DNA of 64,000 bases from Escherichia fergusonii ATCC 35469 (GTDB lineage: Bacteria > Pseudomonadota > Gammaproteobacteria > Enterobacterales > Enterobacteriaceae): the NCBI RefSeq assembly GCF_000026225.1, contig NC_011740.1:2108001-2172000 (forward strand), written 5' to 3'. Shown in pieces: positions 49,217 through 59,508 of the stretch (positions are counted from its first letter, which is position 1; every line of letters begins with the position of its first letter). Both the position numbers and the translations under genes were made by a program. The notes beneath the pieces are model-generated. The model saw nothing but the letters and a program-made list of their open reading frames with translations. It ran no database searches and had not been told where the DNA came from.

Positions 49217-50437
49217 CTATAAAGCCTGCAATAAGCTGGCGAGTTCTCGATTAATCACCTGCTGGTTAAAATCGTGTTCGACTTTTTCGCGAGCACGTTT
49301 GACGACCGGAGCAAGTTCGTCGGTGTCCAGTTGGCTAAACGCCGCCAGTCGTTGCGCCAGTGCGCGAGCATCGTTCTCAGGCACCAGCCAGCCGGATTTA
49401 TCGGCCTCCACCAGTTCCGGTATTCCGCTATGCAGAGTAGAAACCACCGGAATGCCGACCGCCATCGCTTCCATCAGCGCCACCGGAATACCTTCCATAT
49501 CACCATCCGCACCCGTTACCGATGGCAACAGAAAGACATCCGCGTCGTCGAGCATCGCCTTCACTTCGTGGCTCGGTTTAAAGCCCGGCATCTCTACCAC
49601 ATCTTCCAGTTGATATTGTTCGATGAGGGTGCGCAGGCGTCGTTCCCACGGGCCAATGCCGAGGATGCGATAGCGAAATGCCACGCCCTGCTCTTTCAAC
49701 TGACGGCAGGCTTCGATCGCCACATGCAGGCCTTTTTTCTCGGTTAAGCGTGCGACGGAAATAATCTCCAGCGGTGTTGCGGGCGCTTTCACCGGACGCG
49801 GGCTAAAGCGCGTCATGTCCACGCCCATGCGCGATACGGCAATTTTTTCCCTCGGGCAGCCCATTTTTTGCAGCCTTCCGGCCCACAGATCGCTAATCGG
49901 TAACATCAGGTCGCCACGGCGAAACAGTTGTTGATATTCGGGAGTGTAATGGTTGAGCACTTCCCGACTGGAGATATCAATGCCGTGGAAGATAGTGGCA
50001 ATTTTGCCGCGAATGACACCCAGTTCCCGTAGTTTTGCTGCGGTTACCCCCGCAGGGCCAAAATGTGCGATAAACACATCAGCATGAAACGGTGTTGCGA
50101 CCTGACCACAAATGGCAGACAAAATCAGGTTCCGCGACTCGGCACCATAGCGTTTGAGGTTGAGCGCCTGCCAGGTATTTTTGCGATGAATGCCGCGTAA
50201 GGTCTGGCTGGCGCGGTGGCGCAGCTTCGCCACTTTGCCCGTAGGTTCATCCTGTAACCAGCGGGTTCTGGCAGCAAGGTTGTATTTCGTCCATGCCGCG
50301 TGGGTGTTTTGCGTATCGCCTTTTTGCAGCGCGACAATCTCCACCTCAAAGCCCATATCAATAAACGCAGTGATTTGGTTGAGAACGAAGGTTTCCGACG
50401 ACAGCGGAAATTTCAGTAAAAAGAAGCCGACCTTCAT
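49217..50437 (-). CDS. wcaL: Colanic acid glycosyltransferase WcaL
   Basis: The 406-residue GT4-type enzyme has a GT-B C-terminal domain (ISVARLTEKKGLHVAIEA, EGIPVALMEAMAVGIPVVST). It adds one sugar, reported as galactose, to the colanic acid unit. The start overlaps the wcaK stop by 4 nt. Near-identical to K-12 by memory. Confidence 0.95.
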   Translation of the reverse strand: MKVGFFLLKFPLSSETFVLNQITAFIDMGFEVEIVALQKGDTQNTHAAWTKYNLAARTRWLQDEPTGKVAKLRHRASQTLRGIHRKNTWQALNLKRYGAESRNLILSAICGQVATPFHADVFIAHFGPAGVTAAKLRELGVIRGKIATIFHGIDISSREVLNHYTPEYQQLFRRGDLMLPISDLWAGRLQKMGCPREKIAVSRMGVDMTRFSPRPVKAPATPLEIISVARLTEKKGLHVAIEACRQLKEQGVAFRYRILGIGPWERRLRTLIEQYQLEDVVEMPGFKPSHEVKAMLDDADVFLLPSVTGADGDMEGIPVALMEAMAVGIPVVSTLHSGIPELVEADKSGWLVPENDARALAQRLAAFSQLDTDELAPVVKRAREKVEHDFNQQVINRELASLLQAL

Positions 50438-51714
50438 TTCGCCTCCCCGATGCGCTCAAGCACAGATTGCACCATCTGCATTCCTGTCTGACGCTCACGA
50501 CTGACAGCTTCGCTAAGTCGTGCGTTCAGCGCCGGAAGCTGGCCTAAGGTATCCGCAACCATCGCTTGCAGGCTGCCGTCTAATAAATGATGAATATCAA
50601 TCGCCATCTCTGGTAGCCCCAACTGCTGCATAATCCCGGCGGATTTATGTTCGTAGTTGATGGCAATTGCCGGAGTAGCAAAATTCATCGAGATAATAGC
50701 CGAGTGCAGGCGCGTACCGACGGTGAGTTCACAGGCACCGAAGATTTTGCCCATTTCCAGATCATTGAGCTCATCCATCACCACGTGATAACGGGCAGGA
50801 TCGCTGATGTGCTGACGCAGGTTGAGCGCCACCATGCGGTCGTCTTTGTTATAACTGTCGATGCCCGTACAGGTGGAGAGCGCAATCACCTGATACCCTT
50901 CATCGAGAATGCGATTGACCACCCCGGCAAAGGCTTTTTCATACGCTTGTTGAGTGGTGCCGAGACGTTTGTCGAACGGTGCCAGTTCGCGCAGGGTAAT
51001 TGCCACCGTTTTCTGTTGTGCGGCAACGTCCAGCCAGTGTTGAACGGCATAGCTGGCGGTGAAGTCTTCGGTGTGGTGATCGACCAGCCATGCGGTATCG
51101 ACGCCATGTTCAACTTTTGCGGTAGTGATATTGCTGCGTTTCATTAGATCCAGGCTTACCGATTCGCGCAGGATCAGCGCGTCGCAGTGCCCGAATACGT
51201 AGTTCGCCAGTTGGTTAAATTGCTCATCCTGGAACGGGCCGACGCTGTGACCAATTATAAACAGCGGCTTTTTCGCCATAAACGTGCAAAGCGCATGTTC
51301 AAACTGCGGCACGCCGTAGAGATCAACAAAAAACGAACCGCCGACCTGGATAATGGCGTCGTAACCTGAAAGCAGGCGCACAAAGTCAGTAAATCCCTGG
51401 GCAATGGCGATATTACGCAGCTTGCCAGTGTCGGTGACGCGTGAGAGCAATACCTGGTGTTGATAACGGCGACGGAGGACTTTTTTTACGCGCCCGACCA
51501 CACCCGCCGCGCTGTTGTGTTGTTTCATTTGCAGGAACAGCGGATCACCCATTACCGGGCGGTTGAGCAGCCAGGAAGAACTGACCGGATAGCGGCTCAT
51601 TACGTCCACTTCGGCGTGTGGATTGAGGATGTTGATGGCATCAAGTAAGCCGCGCAAGATGGCGCTGTCGCCGCGGTTGCCGCAAGTGTGGTTGCCCAGA
51701 ATAAGTAATTTCAT
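50434..51714 (-). CDS. wcaK: Colanic acid pyruvyl transferase WcaK
   Basis: The 426-residue protein belongs to the polysaccharide pyruvyl transferase family (start LLILGNHTCGNRGDSAILRG, later GTRLHSAIISMNFATPAI). It adds the pyruvate ketal to the terminal sugar of the colanic acid repeat. It is coupled to wcaL and separated by 72 bp from wzxC. Confidence 0.95.
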   Translation of the reverse strand: MKLLILGNHTCGNRGDSAILRGLLDAINILNPHAEVDVMSRYPVSSSWLLNRPVMGDPLFLQMKQHNSAAGVVGRVKKVLRRRYQHQVLLSRVTDTGKLRNIAIAQGFTDFVRLLSGYDAIIQVGGSFFVDLYGVPQFEHALCTFMAKKPLFIIGHSVGPFQDEQFNQLANYVFGHCDALILRESVSLDLMKRSNITTAKVEHGVDTAWLVDHHTEDFTASYAVQHWLDVAAQQKTVAITLRELAPFDKRLGTTQQAYEKAFAGVVNRILDEGYQVIALSTCTGIDSYNKDDRMVALNLRQHISDPARYHVVMDELNDLEMGKIFGACELTVGTRLHSAIISMNFATPAIAINYEHKSAGIMQQLGLPEMAIDIHHLLDGSLQAMVADTLGQLPALNARLSEAVSRERQTGMQMVQSVLERIGEAK

Positions 51715-51786
51715 TTTTTCCTCATAAATTTGATGCCAGGTGAGGCTGTGTTTGTTGTGTTCGTTGCCGGAACCGAAAACAACTAT

Positions 51787-53265
51787 TCACCCCGCCCGTA
51801 AAAGCATTTTCATTTTTTCGCTGCGACAAAACTGACGCTTCACTTCCACCACCAGCGGATGGCGCGACAGCACAATCATCACCACAAACGCCAGCACGCC
51901 CGCGGCTATTTGCACCGCCAGCAGCATTCCCAGCACCAGTTGGCCTTTCAGCACAATGCCCAGTGCATAACTAACCACCAGCGTCGGCAGCGAGAGATAA
52001 AACGGCAGCCATAAACTCAGGATGTACTGGCGATAACTGGAACCGAGCACCGGTTTAATCATCACGAAATAACTCAGAATGGTGTTGATAATCTGTACCA
52101 GCAGGAAACCAAGCGTGACGCCGATTGCACCCGCCATCTGTCCGCCAATAACAATCGCCGGAATAAACAGAAAGGTTTTGAATACATTGAATTTAAAGCT
52201 GATATCCACCCGCGCTTTCGCCATCAGCAGCGAGCCAATGGGGTTACCCACGGAGCGCAGTAGCCCCACAATACACAGCAATTGCAGCACCGGAATAATG
52301 CTGTTCCACTTCTCACCAAAGACCAGCGGTACAAAGTTATTCGACACCACCATCAGCCCCAGCAGTGCCGGAAAATTGATAATCCCCACCACCGACAGCA
52401 GCTTGTAGAAGTTAACGCGCAGCTTTTCGGTGTCGTCCTGAATTTTGGCAAACGCCGGAAACAACACGCGGGTGATGATCGGGTTCAGTTTCATCGGCGG
52501 CACAACGGCCACGTTGTACGCCAGGTTGTATCCCCCTGCCACGCCCGCGCCGAGAATACGCGCCAGCACCAGCGTTGAAAGGTTGGTATTGAGATAGTTG
52601 ATGATGCTGTCCGCCGTCAGCCAGGCACCAAAGCGTAAGTTCGGCACAACAGACGCCAGCGAGAAATGCAGACCGGGACGATAAATTTTGCGGCCAAAGT
52701 AGCCAAACAGCAGCGTTCTCACCGCACTATTGACCAGATAACCGAGGATGGCGGTCATCGCCAGCGGCCAGAAATGGGCGCTAACCACCGTAAAAGTAAA
52801 GCCCGCCAGCACCGCGCTGGTTTCGATCATGCCGATTTTGTTGAACTCAAGCTCCTTTTGCATCAACGCGCGGAACTGTTGCCCGTGGGGGATCACCACA
52901 AACGCCAGCGACAATGTTTTAATCAACGGCGCCAGATCCGGGTTATTCAGCACGTCACCAATGGCATCACTCAACAAAAACACCGCCACGCACACCACGA
53001 TCCCCAGCCCGACGTTCAACCAGTACAGCGTGGTGAGTTCAAGATGGCTGATTTCTTTTCGCTGAATAATCGAGTTAGCGATACCGAAGTCAGAAAGCGT
53101 GTCTGCCAGCGCGATAATCACCAGCGAAACGGTAAGCAAACCGAACTGGTGGTTGTCGATAATCCGCGCCAGCACGGTCATCTGCACTAGCCCGAGGCCG
53201 ATGATGATCACCGTAGCAATCGCCGACCACTTCGCGCCGCTGATGGTTTTTTCACGTAAGCTCAT
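51787..53265 (-). CDS. wzxC: Colanic acid flippase WzxC
   Basis: The 492-residue polysaccharide transport protein has about 14 membrane segments and starts MSLREKTISGAKWSAIATV as in K-12. It flips the lipid-linked colanic acid unit to the periplasm. One nucleotide separates it from wcaJ. Confidence 0.96.
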   Translation of the reverse strand: MSLREKTISGAKWSAIATVIIIGLGLVQMTVLARIIDNHQFGLLTVSLVIIALADTLSDFGIANSIIQRKEISHLELTTLYWLNVGLGIVVCVAVFLLSDAIGDVLNNPDLAPLIKTLSLAFVVIPHGQQFRALMQKELEFNKIGMIETSAVLAGFTFTVVSAHFWPLAMTAILGYLVNSAVRTLLFGYFGRKIYRPGLHFSLASVVPNLRFGAWLTADSIINYLNTNLSTLVLARILGAGVAGGYNLAYNVAVVPPMKLNPIITRVLFPAFAKIQDDTEKLRVNFYKLLSVVGIINFPALLGLMVVSNNFVPLVFGEKWNSIIPVLQLLCIVGLLRSVGNPIGSLLMAKARVDISFKFNVFKTFLFIPAIVIGGQMAGAIGVTLGFLLVQIINTILSYFVMIKPVLGSSYRQYILSLWLPFYLSLPTLVVSYALGIVLKGQLVLGMLLAVQIAAGVLAFVVMIVLSRHPLVVEVKRQFCRSEKMKMLLRAG

Positions 53266-53266
53266 A

Positions 53267-54661
53267 TCAATATGCCGCTTTGTTAACGAAGCCTTTGAAT
53301 ACCGTCAGGAAAACGATTTTGATATCGAACCAGACGCTCCATTCACGGATGTATTCAAGGTCGAACTCGACGCGTTTTTCCATTTTCTCCAGCGTGTCGG
53401 TTTCGCCGCGCCAGCCGTTAATCTGCGCCCAACCGGTAATGCCCGGTTTCACTTTGTGGCGCAGCATGTAGCCTTCAATGAGCTGGCGATATTGTTCGTT
53501 ATGCGCCACCGCGTGCGGACGTGGCCCCACAATCGACATCCCCCCGGTCAGCACATTGATAAACTGCGGCAATTCATCCAGCGAGGTGCGGCGCAGAAAG
53601 TTCCCCACTTTGGTGACGCGCGGATCGTTCTGCGTCGCCTGAGTCACGACTTTGTCGTTCTCCATCACTTTCATGGAACGGAACTTCCACACTTTGATCG
53701 GCTTGCCATCCATGCCGTAGCGAGTCTGGCGGAAAATAACCGGCCCTGGTGAACTGAGTTTCACCGCCAGCGCAATACAGCACAGCACCGGGGAGATCAG
53801 CAGCAAGATCAGCGTTGCCAGCACAATGTCTTCCGCACGTTTTATCAGGCGGTTAACCCCGGAAAGTGGCGTGTCGTACAGCGGCACCACCGGAACGCCG
53901 TTCATCTCTTCGAGGCGTGAATGGAGAATGTTGAAGGTAAAGACGTCGGGGATCAGCAGCACCGAACAGGTGGTGTCCGCCAGTTGATGGACCAGTTTTT
54001 TCACTCGTGCGCCGTCGCACATTTGCATCGCGATATAGATGTTGTGAATCTTGCCCGCTTTTGCATCCTCGACCAGCTGTTGCAGATTGCCCGCCCAGTC
54101 GTTAGAAACGCCGCCCGGTTTCGGGTCGTGGTACACGCCCACCACTTCAAACCCTAACCACGGCTGATTACGGAAACTCTCCATCAGCATTTGTCCGGCG
54201 GCTAAATCCCCCGCTACGGCGATCATGCGCTTGTTATAGCCATGATTACGCAGCCAGCCCGCCCCAATGCGAATACACGAACGGCAAACCACCAGTCCGA
54301 TGCTGGTCAGCCCATACCACGCCAGCCAGATTTTCAGTTGCGTGTCGAAATCATTGTTGAACGCCACCAGTCCGGCGCTAAAAATCACGCTTAAGGTCCA
54401 GTTTTGCAGCAGCAGGGCAAATTCTGTCGTTGCCCGAACACCGCGCCATGAGCGATAAAAATCGGTGATACCGCCCAGCATCTGGAACACCACCAGCGTA
54501 ATCAGCGCCACCAACAGGTGCATGTAGAGGAATGACAGTCCGCTGACTTCGCAAACCAGCCATAGCCCGGCAAACATGATGGTGATATCTGAAAAGCGTT
54601 GCACCATAGAGATTAACGATGCATTGGTTTTCGCTCGCTCGCGCTTTTTTAGATTTGTCAT
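53267..54661 (-). CDS. wcaJ: Undecaprenyl-phosphate glucose-1-phosphate transferase WcaJ
   Basis: The 464-residue initiating transferase has N-terminal membrane segments, a Rossmann-like central part and the C-terminal PglC-like catalytic domain from about residue 270 (KFRSMKVMEND, SLDELPQFINVLTGGMSIVGPRP). It loads the first glucose on undecaprenyl phosphate. Intact length argues for an active colanic acid pathway. Confidence 0.96.
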   Translation of the reverse strand: MTNLKKRERAKTNASLISMVQRFSDITIMFAGLWLVCEVSGLSFLYMHLLVALITLVVFQMLGGITDFYRSWRGVRATTEFALLLQNWTLSVIFSAGLVAFNNDFDTQLKIWLAWYGLTSIGLVVCRSCIRIGAGWLRNHGYNKRMIAVAGDLAAGQMLMESFRNQPWLGFEVVGVYHDPKPGGVSNDWAGNLQQLVEDAKAGKIHNIYIAMQMCDGARVKKLVHQLADTTCSVLLIPDVFTFNILHSRLEEMNGVPVVPLYDTPLSGVNRLIKRAEDIVLATLILLLISPVLCCIALAVKLSSPGPVIFRQTRYGMDGKPIKVWKFRSMKVMENDKVVTQATQNDPRVTKVGNFLRRTSLDELPQFINVLTGGMSIVGPRPHAVAHNEQYRQLIEGYMLRHKVKPGITGWAQINGWRGETDTLEKMEKRVEFDLEYIREWSVWFDIKIVFLTVFKGFVNKAAY

Positions 54662-54680
54662 CGTTGTTCCTGTTATTAGC

Positions 54681-54704
54681 CCCTTACCCGCAATGGGGTA
54701 AGGG
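54681..54704. other. Hairpin between cpsG and wcaJ
   Basis: CCCTTACCC (54681-54689) and GGGTAAGGG (54696-54704) form a 9-bp stem. No T run follows on the transcribed strand, so it may be an RNA-stabilising or processing site and not a terminator. Confidence 0.5.
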
Positions 54705-54715
54705 AAGATCCGACA

Positions 54716-56086
54716 TTACTCGTTCAGCAACGTCAGCAGAGTTCGCGTTCGCGCTTCCATCAGTGGCACATCGCCGCGCGATTCCACATTCAGGCGCACC
54801 ACCGGTTCGGTGTTGGAGGAGCGCAGGTTAAAGCGCCAGTCGGCAAAGGTCATGCTGATGCCATCGGTGCGATCCACCGCCAGTGCCTCGCGGCTAAAAT
54901 GCTGTTCGACGCGGTTAATCGCCTCAACGGGTTGCGCCAGTTTGCTGTTGATCTCACCGCTTGCCGGGAACGCCGCCATGCGGTCGCGCACCAGTTCGCC
55001 CAGCGTTTTTTCTTTCAGGCACACCAGTTCGGCGACCAGCAGCCACGGGATCATGCCGCTGTCGCAGTAAGCGAAATCACGGAAGTAATGGTGGGCGCTC
55101 ATTTCGCCACCATAGATGGCGTCTTCCTTGCGCATACGTTCTTTAATAAAGGCGTGTCCGGTTTTCGACATCACCGGGGTGCCGCCTGCGGCAGTCACTA
55201 CATCAACGGTGTTCCAGGAAAGACGCGGATCGTGGATGATCTTCGCGCCGGGATTTTTTTCGAGGAACGCTTCTGCCAGCAGGCCGACAATGTAGTAGCC
55301 CTCGATAAACTGTCCTTTTTCGTCAAACAGGAAACAGCGGTCAAAATCGCCATCAAAAGCAATACCCATATCCGCGCCGTGTTTAATGACCGCATTGCGG
55401 GTATCGTCGCGGCATTCCGGCAGCAATGGATTAGGAATACCGTTGGGGAAATTGCCGTCCGGCGTGTTGTGTACTTTGATCAATTCCACGGGTGCGCCGA
55501 GGGCTTTAAAGCGGGCTTCGATGGCGTCCACCACCGGACCCGCCGCACCGTTCCCGGAGTTGATCACCAGCTTGAGCGGCGTAAGGTTTTTGACGTTGAT
55601 ATAACCGAACAGATGATCAACGTAAGCGTCGCGCAGGTTGATTTGCTGATAGCGACCGCGTTTGGTTTCATCGACGGGAGGAAAATCGTTGGCTTCTGCC
55701 AGACGCTGGACGTCGCGCAGTCCAGTATCACCGCTGATCGGGCGAGCCCCTTCGCGCACCAGTTTCATGCCGTTGTAATCCATCGGATTATGGCTGGCGG
55801 TAACTTCGATGCCGCCATCCACGCCGAGATGGAACGTGGCGAAATAGATCTCTTCGGTGCCGGACATGCCGATATCCAGCACGTCAACGCCCGCATCCTG
55901 TAACCCTTTTGCCAGCGCCAGTTTTAAGGTTTCGCTGGTGAGACGGACATCACCGCCTAAAACAATGGTTTTCGGTTTGAGAAATTCGCCATAAGCGCGA
56001 CCAATACGCCAGGCGATATCTTCATTCAGTTCTTCGCCTAATTTCCCGCGAATATCATAGGCTTTAAAGCAGGTTAATTTTTTCAT
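54716..56086 (-). CDS. cpsG: Phosphomannomutase of the colanic acid cluster
   Basis: The 456-residue enzyme makes mannose 1-phosphate for GDP-mannose. Phosphoserine loop TASHNPMDYNG and DGDFDR are present. Its C-terminal end (VPLMEARTRTLLTLLNE) is the K-12-type tail, while the O-antigen manB copy has another. The ATG at 56086 is chosen; an upstream extension to 56134 lacks support. Two mutases of near-equal sequence thus lie in this window. Confidence 0.97.
   Translation of the reverse strand: MKKLTCFKAYDIRGKLGEELNEDIAWRIGRAYGEFLKPKTIVLGGDVRLTSETLKLALAKGLQDAGVDVLDIGMSGTEEIYFATFHLGVDGGIEVTASHNPMDYNGMKLVREGARPISGDTGLRDVQRLAEANDFPPVDETKRGRYQQINLRDAYVDHLFGYINVKNLTPLKLVINSGNGAAGPVVDAIEARFKALGAPVELIKVHNTPDGNFPNGIPNPLLPECRDDTRNAVIKHGADMGIAFDGDFDRCFLFDEKGQFIEGYYIVGLLAEAFLEKNPGAKIIHDPRLSWNTVDVVTAAGGTPVMSKTGHAFIKERMRKEDAIYGGEMSAHHYFRDFAYCDSGMIPWLLVAELVCLKEKTLGELVRDRMAAFPASGEINSKLAQPVEAINRVEQHFSREALAVDRTDGISMTFADWRFNLRSSNTEPVVRLNVESRGDVPLMEARTRTLLTLLNE
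54783..56086. repeat. Long direct repeat, copy 2 (cpsG)
   Basis: Near-identical partner of 33560-34863 in the O-antigen cluster, in the same orientation 21,223 bp away. Homologous crossing-over would remove or duplicate the DNA between, including galF and most O-antigen genes. Confidence 0.9.
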
Positions 56087-56176
56087 ATCGTTACCCTTTT
56101 TCAGGCAATAGTGGGCCCTGACCGAAGCGGCCAATTTTGTTTTTGTCGTTATTTACATCGCTGTTTTGCATTCATT

Positions 56177-56364
<188 letters not shown>

Positions 56365-56366
56365 AT

Positions 56367-57803
56367 TTACACCCGTCCGTAGCGATCCGCGAAGCGCACC
56401 ACATCATCCTCTTCGAGATAAGAGCCGGAGCGCACTTCAATTAAATCGAGGGGAATTTTCCCCGGGTTTTCCAGGCAGTGTTTTGCCCCCAGCGGAATAT
56501 AAATGGACTCGTTTTCACCAAGCAGTTTGATATCACCGTCAATGGTGACTTTTGCCGTTCCCGCGACCACTACCCAGTGTTCCGCGCGGTGATGGTGCAT
56601 CTGTACCGACAAGCCCTCGCCCGGTTTCACGGTGATGCGTTTCACCTGGTAGCGGTCGCCCGCGTCGATAGAGTCATATTTGCCCCACGGGCGATACACT
56701 TCGCGATGCACCCGATGCTCATGGCGACCATCGGCTTTGATCTGCTCGACCACTTTTTTCACATCCTGCACCGCGTTACGGTCTGCAATCAGCACCGCGT
56801 CTTTGGTCTGCACCACTACCAGATCTTTCACCCCGACGGTGGTGACCAGGCCAGATTCGGCATACACGTAGCTGTTTTCGGTTTTGTGATTAATCACATC
56901 GCCGTGGCAAACGTTGCCTTCCGCGGTGTGGGCGCTGATCTCCCATAAAGAGGACCAGGAACCGACATCGCTCCAGCCCGCATCCATCGGCACCACAACG
57001 GCATCTGCCGTACGTTCCATGACCGCGTAATCCACCGACTCTTCCGGGCAGGCAAGAAACGCCTCTTCATCCACACGAATAAAATCGAGATCCGGATCGA
57101 CGGCACTCATCGCCTTTTCACAGGCATCGAGAATATCCGGGCGATATTTTTTCAGTTCTTCGAGATAACGTCCGGCGCGGAACAGGAACATGCCGCTGTT
57201 CCAGTAATATTCGCCGCTTGCCACATAGGCCTGAGCGGTTTCCAGATTCGGTTTTTCGACAAACTGCGCCACTTCAAAGGCCACCGTATCCTGCTCACCC
57301 GCCGACACTTCACCGCGACGAATATAGCCATAACCGGTTTCTGGTAGATCCGGCACAATGCCGAAGGTGACCAGCTTGCCCGCTTCGGCATACGGCATGG
57401 CATTACGCACGGCGGCGCGGAACGCGTCTTCGTCGGCAATCACATGATCTGCCGCCAGGACCAACATTAACGGATCGCTGTCCGGGCTATGACGTTTTGC
57501 CGCCAGCGCCGCCAACGCAATGGCAGGTGCAGTGTTACGCCCTGCCGGTTCGAGAATAATGTTCTCGGTGAGTTTGTTTAGTTGACGCAGCTGTTCCGCG
57601 ACAATAAAGCGGTGCTGCTCATTGCAAATCACCACCGGGCTTTCGCACTCCACGCCGTTCAGGCGGCAGATGGTGGTTTGCAGCATGGTAAGATCGCCTT
57701 TCAGGCATAAAAACTGCTTGGGATAAAGTACGCGGGAAAGCGGCCATAAGCGGCTACCGGAGCCACCTGCCATCACAACTGGATAGAGTTTCGACTGCGA
57801 CAT
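56367..57803 (-). CDS. cpsB: Mannose-1-phosphate guanylyltransferase of the colanic acid cluster
   Basis: The 478-residue enzyme makes GDP-mannose. It has the pyrophosphorylase start VVMAGGSGSRLWPLSR and the C-terminal cupin (HHHRAEHW). It is GC-rich and K-12-like, and clearly different from the O-antigen manC at 34867. It lies 2 bp after wcaI. Confidence 0.97.
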   Translation of the reverse strand: MSQSKLYPVVMAGGSGSRLWPLSRVLYPKQFLCLKGDLTMLQTTICRLNGVECESPVVICNEQHRFIVAEQLRQLNKLTENIILEPAGRNTAPAIALAALAAKRHSPDSDPLMLVLAADHVIADEDAFRAAVRNAMPYAEAGKLVTFGIVPDLPETGYGYIRRGEVSAGEQDTVAFEVAQFVEKPNLETAQAYVASGEYYWNSGMFLFRAGRYLEELKKYRPDILDACEKAMSAVDPDLDFIRVDEEAFLACPEESVDYAVMERTADAVVVPMDAGWSDVGSWSSLWEISAHTAEGNVCHGDVINHKTENSYVYAESGLVTTVGVKDLVVVQTKDAVLIADRNAVQDVKKVVEQIKADGRHEHRVHREVYRPWGKYDSIDAGDRYQVKRITVKPGEGLSVQMHHHRAEHWVVVAGTAKVTIDGDIKLLGENESIYIPLGAKHCLENPGKIPLDLIEVRSGSYLEEDDVVRFADRYGRV

Positions 57804-57805
57804 AA

Positions 57806-59029
57806 TTATCCCCGAATATCATGTATAAATTGACGTAACACGTTCTCTTTATCGAGCGTGCGTTCGGCATATTCACGTGCCACCGTGTTGTGTTTGGGCA
57901 GCAGGAGCGCCTGACGAATCCCAGCAACCAGCGCCTCGACCGATTCCGGTTCTACGCAAACCGCAATTCCTGGGAAGGTTTCGCAAAGCTGCCCCAGTTC
58001 TGTGTGAGCTTCTGCGGTAATTACCGCGTTACCGCCTACCGCCAGAATATTGGTCAGTTTCGACGGCAATACGGCATCTGCCGCACCGCGTTTTTGCACC
58101 ACCAGATGGCAATCCCCCATCTTCAGCAGTGCAGGCAAGGCGTCATACGATTGCAGCGGGAAAAATTGCATATTGCGCAGTCCGCGCTGCTGCGCCATTT
58201 TTTCCAGCCGCGCTTTGCCGCCGCCCTGCCCGACAATGGCAAAAATCAGCGGTTCATCGCGCAGGCGATCGGCAGCTTCAATAACGTTTTCCAGCCCCTG
58301 CTTTTCACCAATATTGCCGGAGTAAAGAATGATTTTTTTGTTATCCGGCAGGCCAAGTTGGTTACGAAGGGCAGCAACATCGGCGTCTGCGACATGCTGA
58401 AAACGAGCAATTTCCGACCAATTGGGGAAGAAGATGACGTTTTCCGCCGCCACGCCTTTTTCGATGGCTTTATTCATCATCGAGCGCGAAATCGTGGAAA
58501 CGTTATCGACGTTATGCAGTCCGCTACGTTCGAAGGCTGTCGCCAGCTGTGCCACTTTGCCGCCTTTGCCTTTTCCGGCAAGGCCCAGCCCCAGCATGGC
58601 ATCCACTTCGTAATCCTGAATATGCAGCACGGTACGCGCACCAGAGAGTTTCGCCAGCAGGCGCATTCCCGGCGTGCAAAACAGCGTTGGTACTACGCCG
58701 ATAATGCGATCCGGCTTCCAGCGACGTTGCGCCATCAGGGGAAAAAAACTGCTGGCGGCAAAGCTGCCGAGATGTAACAGGCGTTTCACGGTGCTCGGCT
58801 GTTTTGGCACATACAGCGGGCAGCGCCACACCGTGGCGGCCCCCTCTTCTCGTTTGTACCACCATGCGGAATAGTTCTCGCCCACCTGCCACTGCGGGTA
58901 GTACGGCGGTGCGGTAATGACCCGCACCTCATGACCTTGTGCCGCCAGCCATTCCACCATCTCGCCGGTGTATTTGCCGATGCCGGTTAACTCCGGCGAG
59001 TAGTTAATGCCGTAGACCAGTATTTTCAT
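57806..59029 (-). CDS. wcaI: Colanic acid glycosyltransferase WcaI
   Basis: The 407-residue GT4-like enzyme starts ILVYGINYSPELTGIGKYTGEM and has the GT-B donor domain LYSGNIGEKQGLENVIEAA. It adds a fucose to the colanic acid unit by earlier reports. There is no counterpart in the O-antigen cluster, where manC follows gmm directly. The start overlaps the gmm stop by 4 nt. Confidence 0.95.
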   Translation of the reverse strand: MKILVYGINYSPELTGIGKYTGEMVEWLAAQGHEVRVITAPPYYPQWQVGENYSAWWYKREEGAATVWRCPLYVPKQPSTVKRLLHLGSFAASSFFPLMAQRRWKPDRIIGVVPTLFCTPGMRLLAKLSGARTVLHIQDYEVDAMLGLGLAGKGKGGKVAQLATAFERSGLHNVDNVSTISRSMMNKAIEKGVAAENVIFFPNWSEIARFQHVADADVAALRNQLGLPDNKKIILYSGNIGEKQGLENVIEAADRLRDEPLIFAIVGQGGGKARLEKMAQQRGLRNMQFFPLQSYDALPALLKMGDCHLVVQKRGAADAVLPSKLTNILAVGGNAVITAEAHTELGQLCETFPGIAVCVEPESVEALVAGIRQALLLPKHNTVAREYAERTLDKENVLRQFIHDIRG

Positions 59030-59508
59030 AATCCGGGTACTCCGGCACGCTTCTCAGCGAGAAAATAGGCGCGGCTGTTAGGGTGAACATTGTCACTGGC
59101 GAGCAGTGCGTCCGGCGTCAGCCAGCGGTAATCGTCATGCTGCTCATCCGGCAGTAACAGTTCTTCTTCCGCTACTCTGAAGCGAAAACCGAGCACCACA
59201 TAGTGAGTGGTGAAATCCGTGCCGGAGAAGTTATCGTCATAAAAGTGCTGCCAGACACCGTAAAACTGGCCTGCTGTTATCGGCAGACGCAGCCCCAGTT
59301 CCGCCATCGTCAGCCGCTCAAATGCGGCTTCCAGCGTTTCGTCTTTCTGCACGCGCCCTCCCGGCACAAACCAGTAACCCTGCGCCGGGCGGTTGGTTCT
59401 TTTGCCAAGCAGAAACTCGCCGCGGCTGTTCTCGACAATAAAGTCGAGAGAGAGCAGCGGAGTGGAGCGCACTACCGTGGCAAAGTCTTCCTGACGTAAA
59501 AACATCAT
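59026..59508 (-). CDS. gmm: GDP-mannose mannosyl hydrolase, colanic copy
   Basis: The 160-residue Nudix-type enzyme ends SRAYFLAEKRAGVPGL, as in K-12 apart from single residues. It hydrolyses GDP-mannose and may tune the supply of GDP-fucose. The first ATG at 59508 overlaps the fcl stop; a second ATG follows at once. Compare the altered tail of the O-antigen copy. Confidence 0.96.
   Translation of the reverse strand: MMFLRQEDFATVVRSTPLLSLDFIVENSRGEFLLGKRTNRPAQGYWFVPGGRVQKDETLEAAFERLTMAELGLRLPITAGQFYGVWQHFYDDNFSGTDFTTHYVVLGFRFRVAEEELLLPDEQHDDYRWLTPDALLASDNVHPNSRAYFLAEKRAGVPGL

Noticed and set aside
54899..55903. A 334-codon open frame on the plus strand opposite cpsG
   Set aside because: It is the antisense shadow of a GC-rich conserved gene; a matching but shorter shadow lies opposite manB. 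There is no ribosome site and no recognisable protein.
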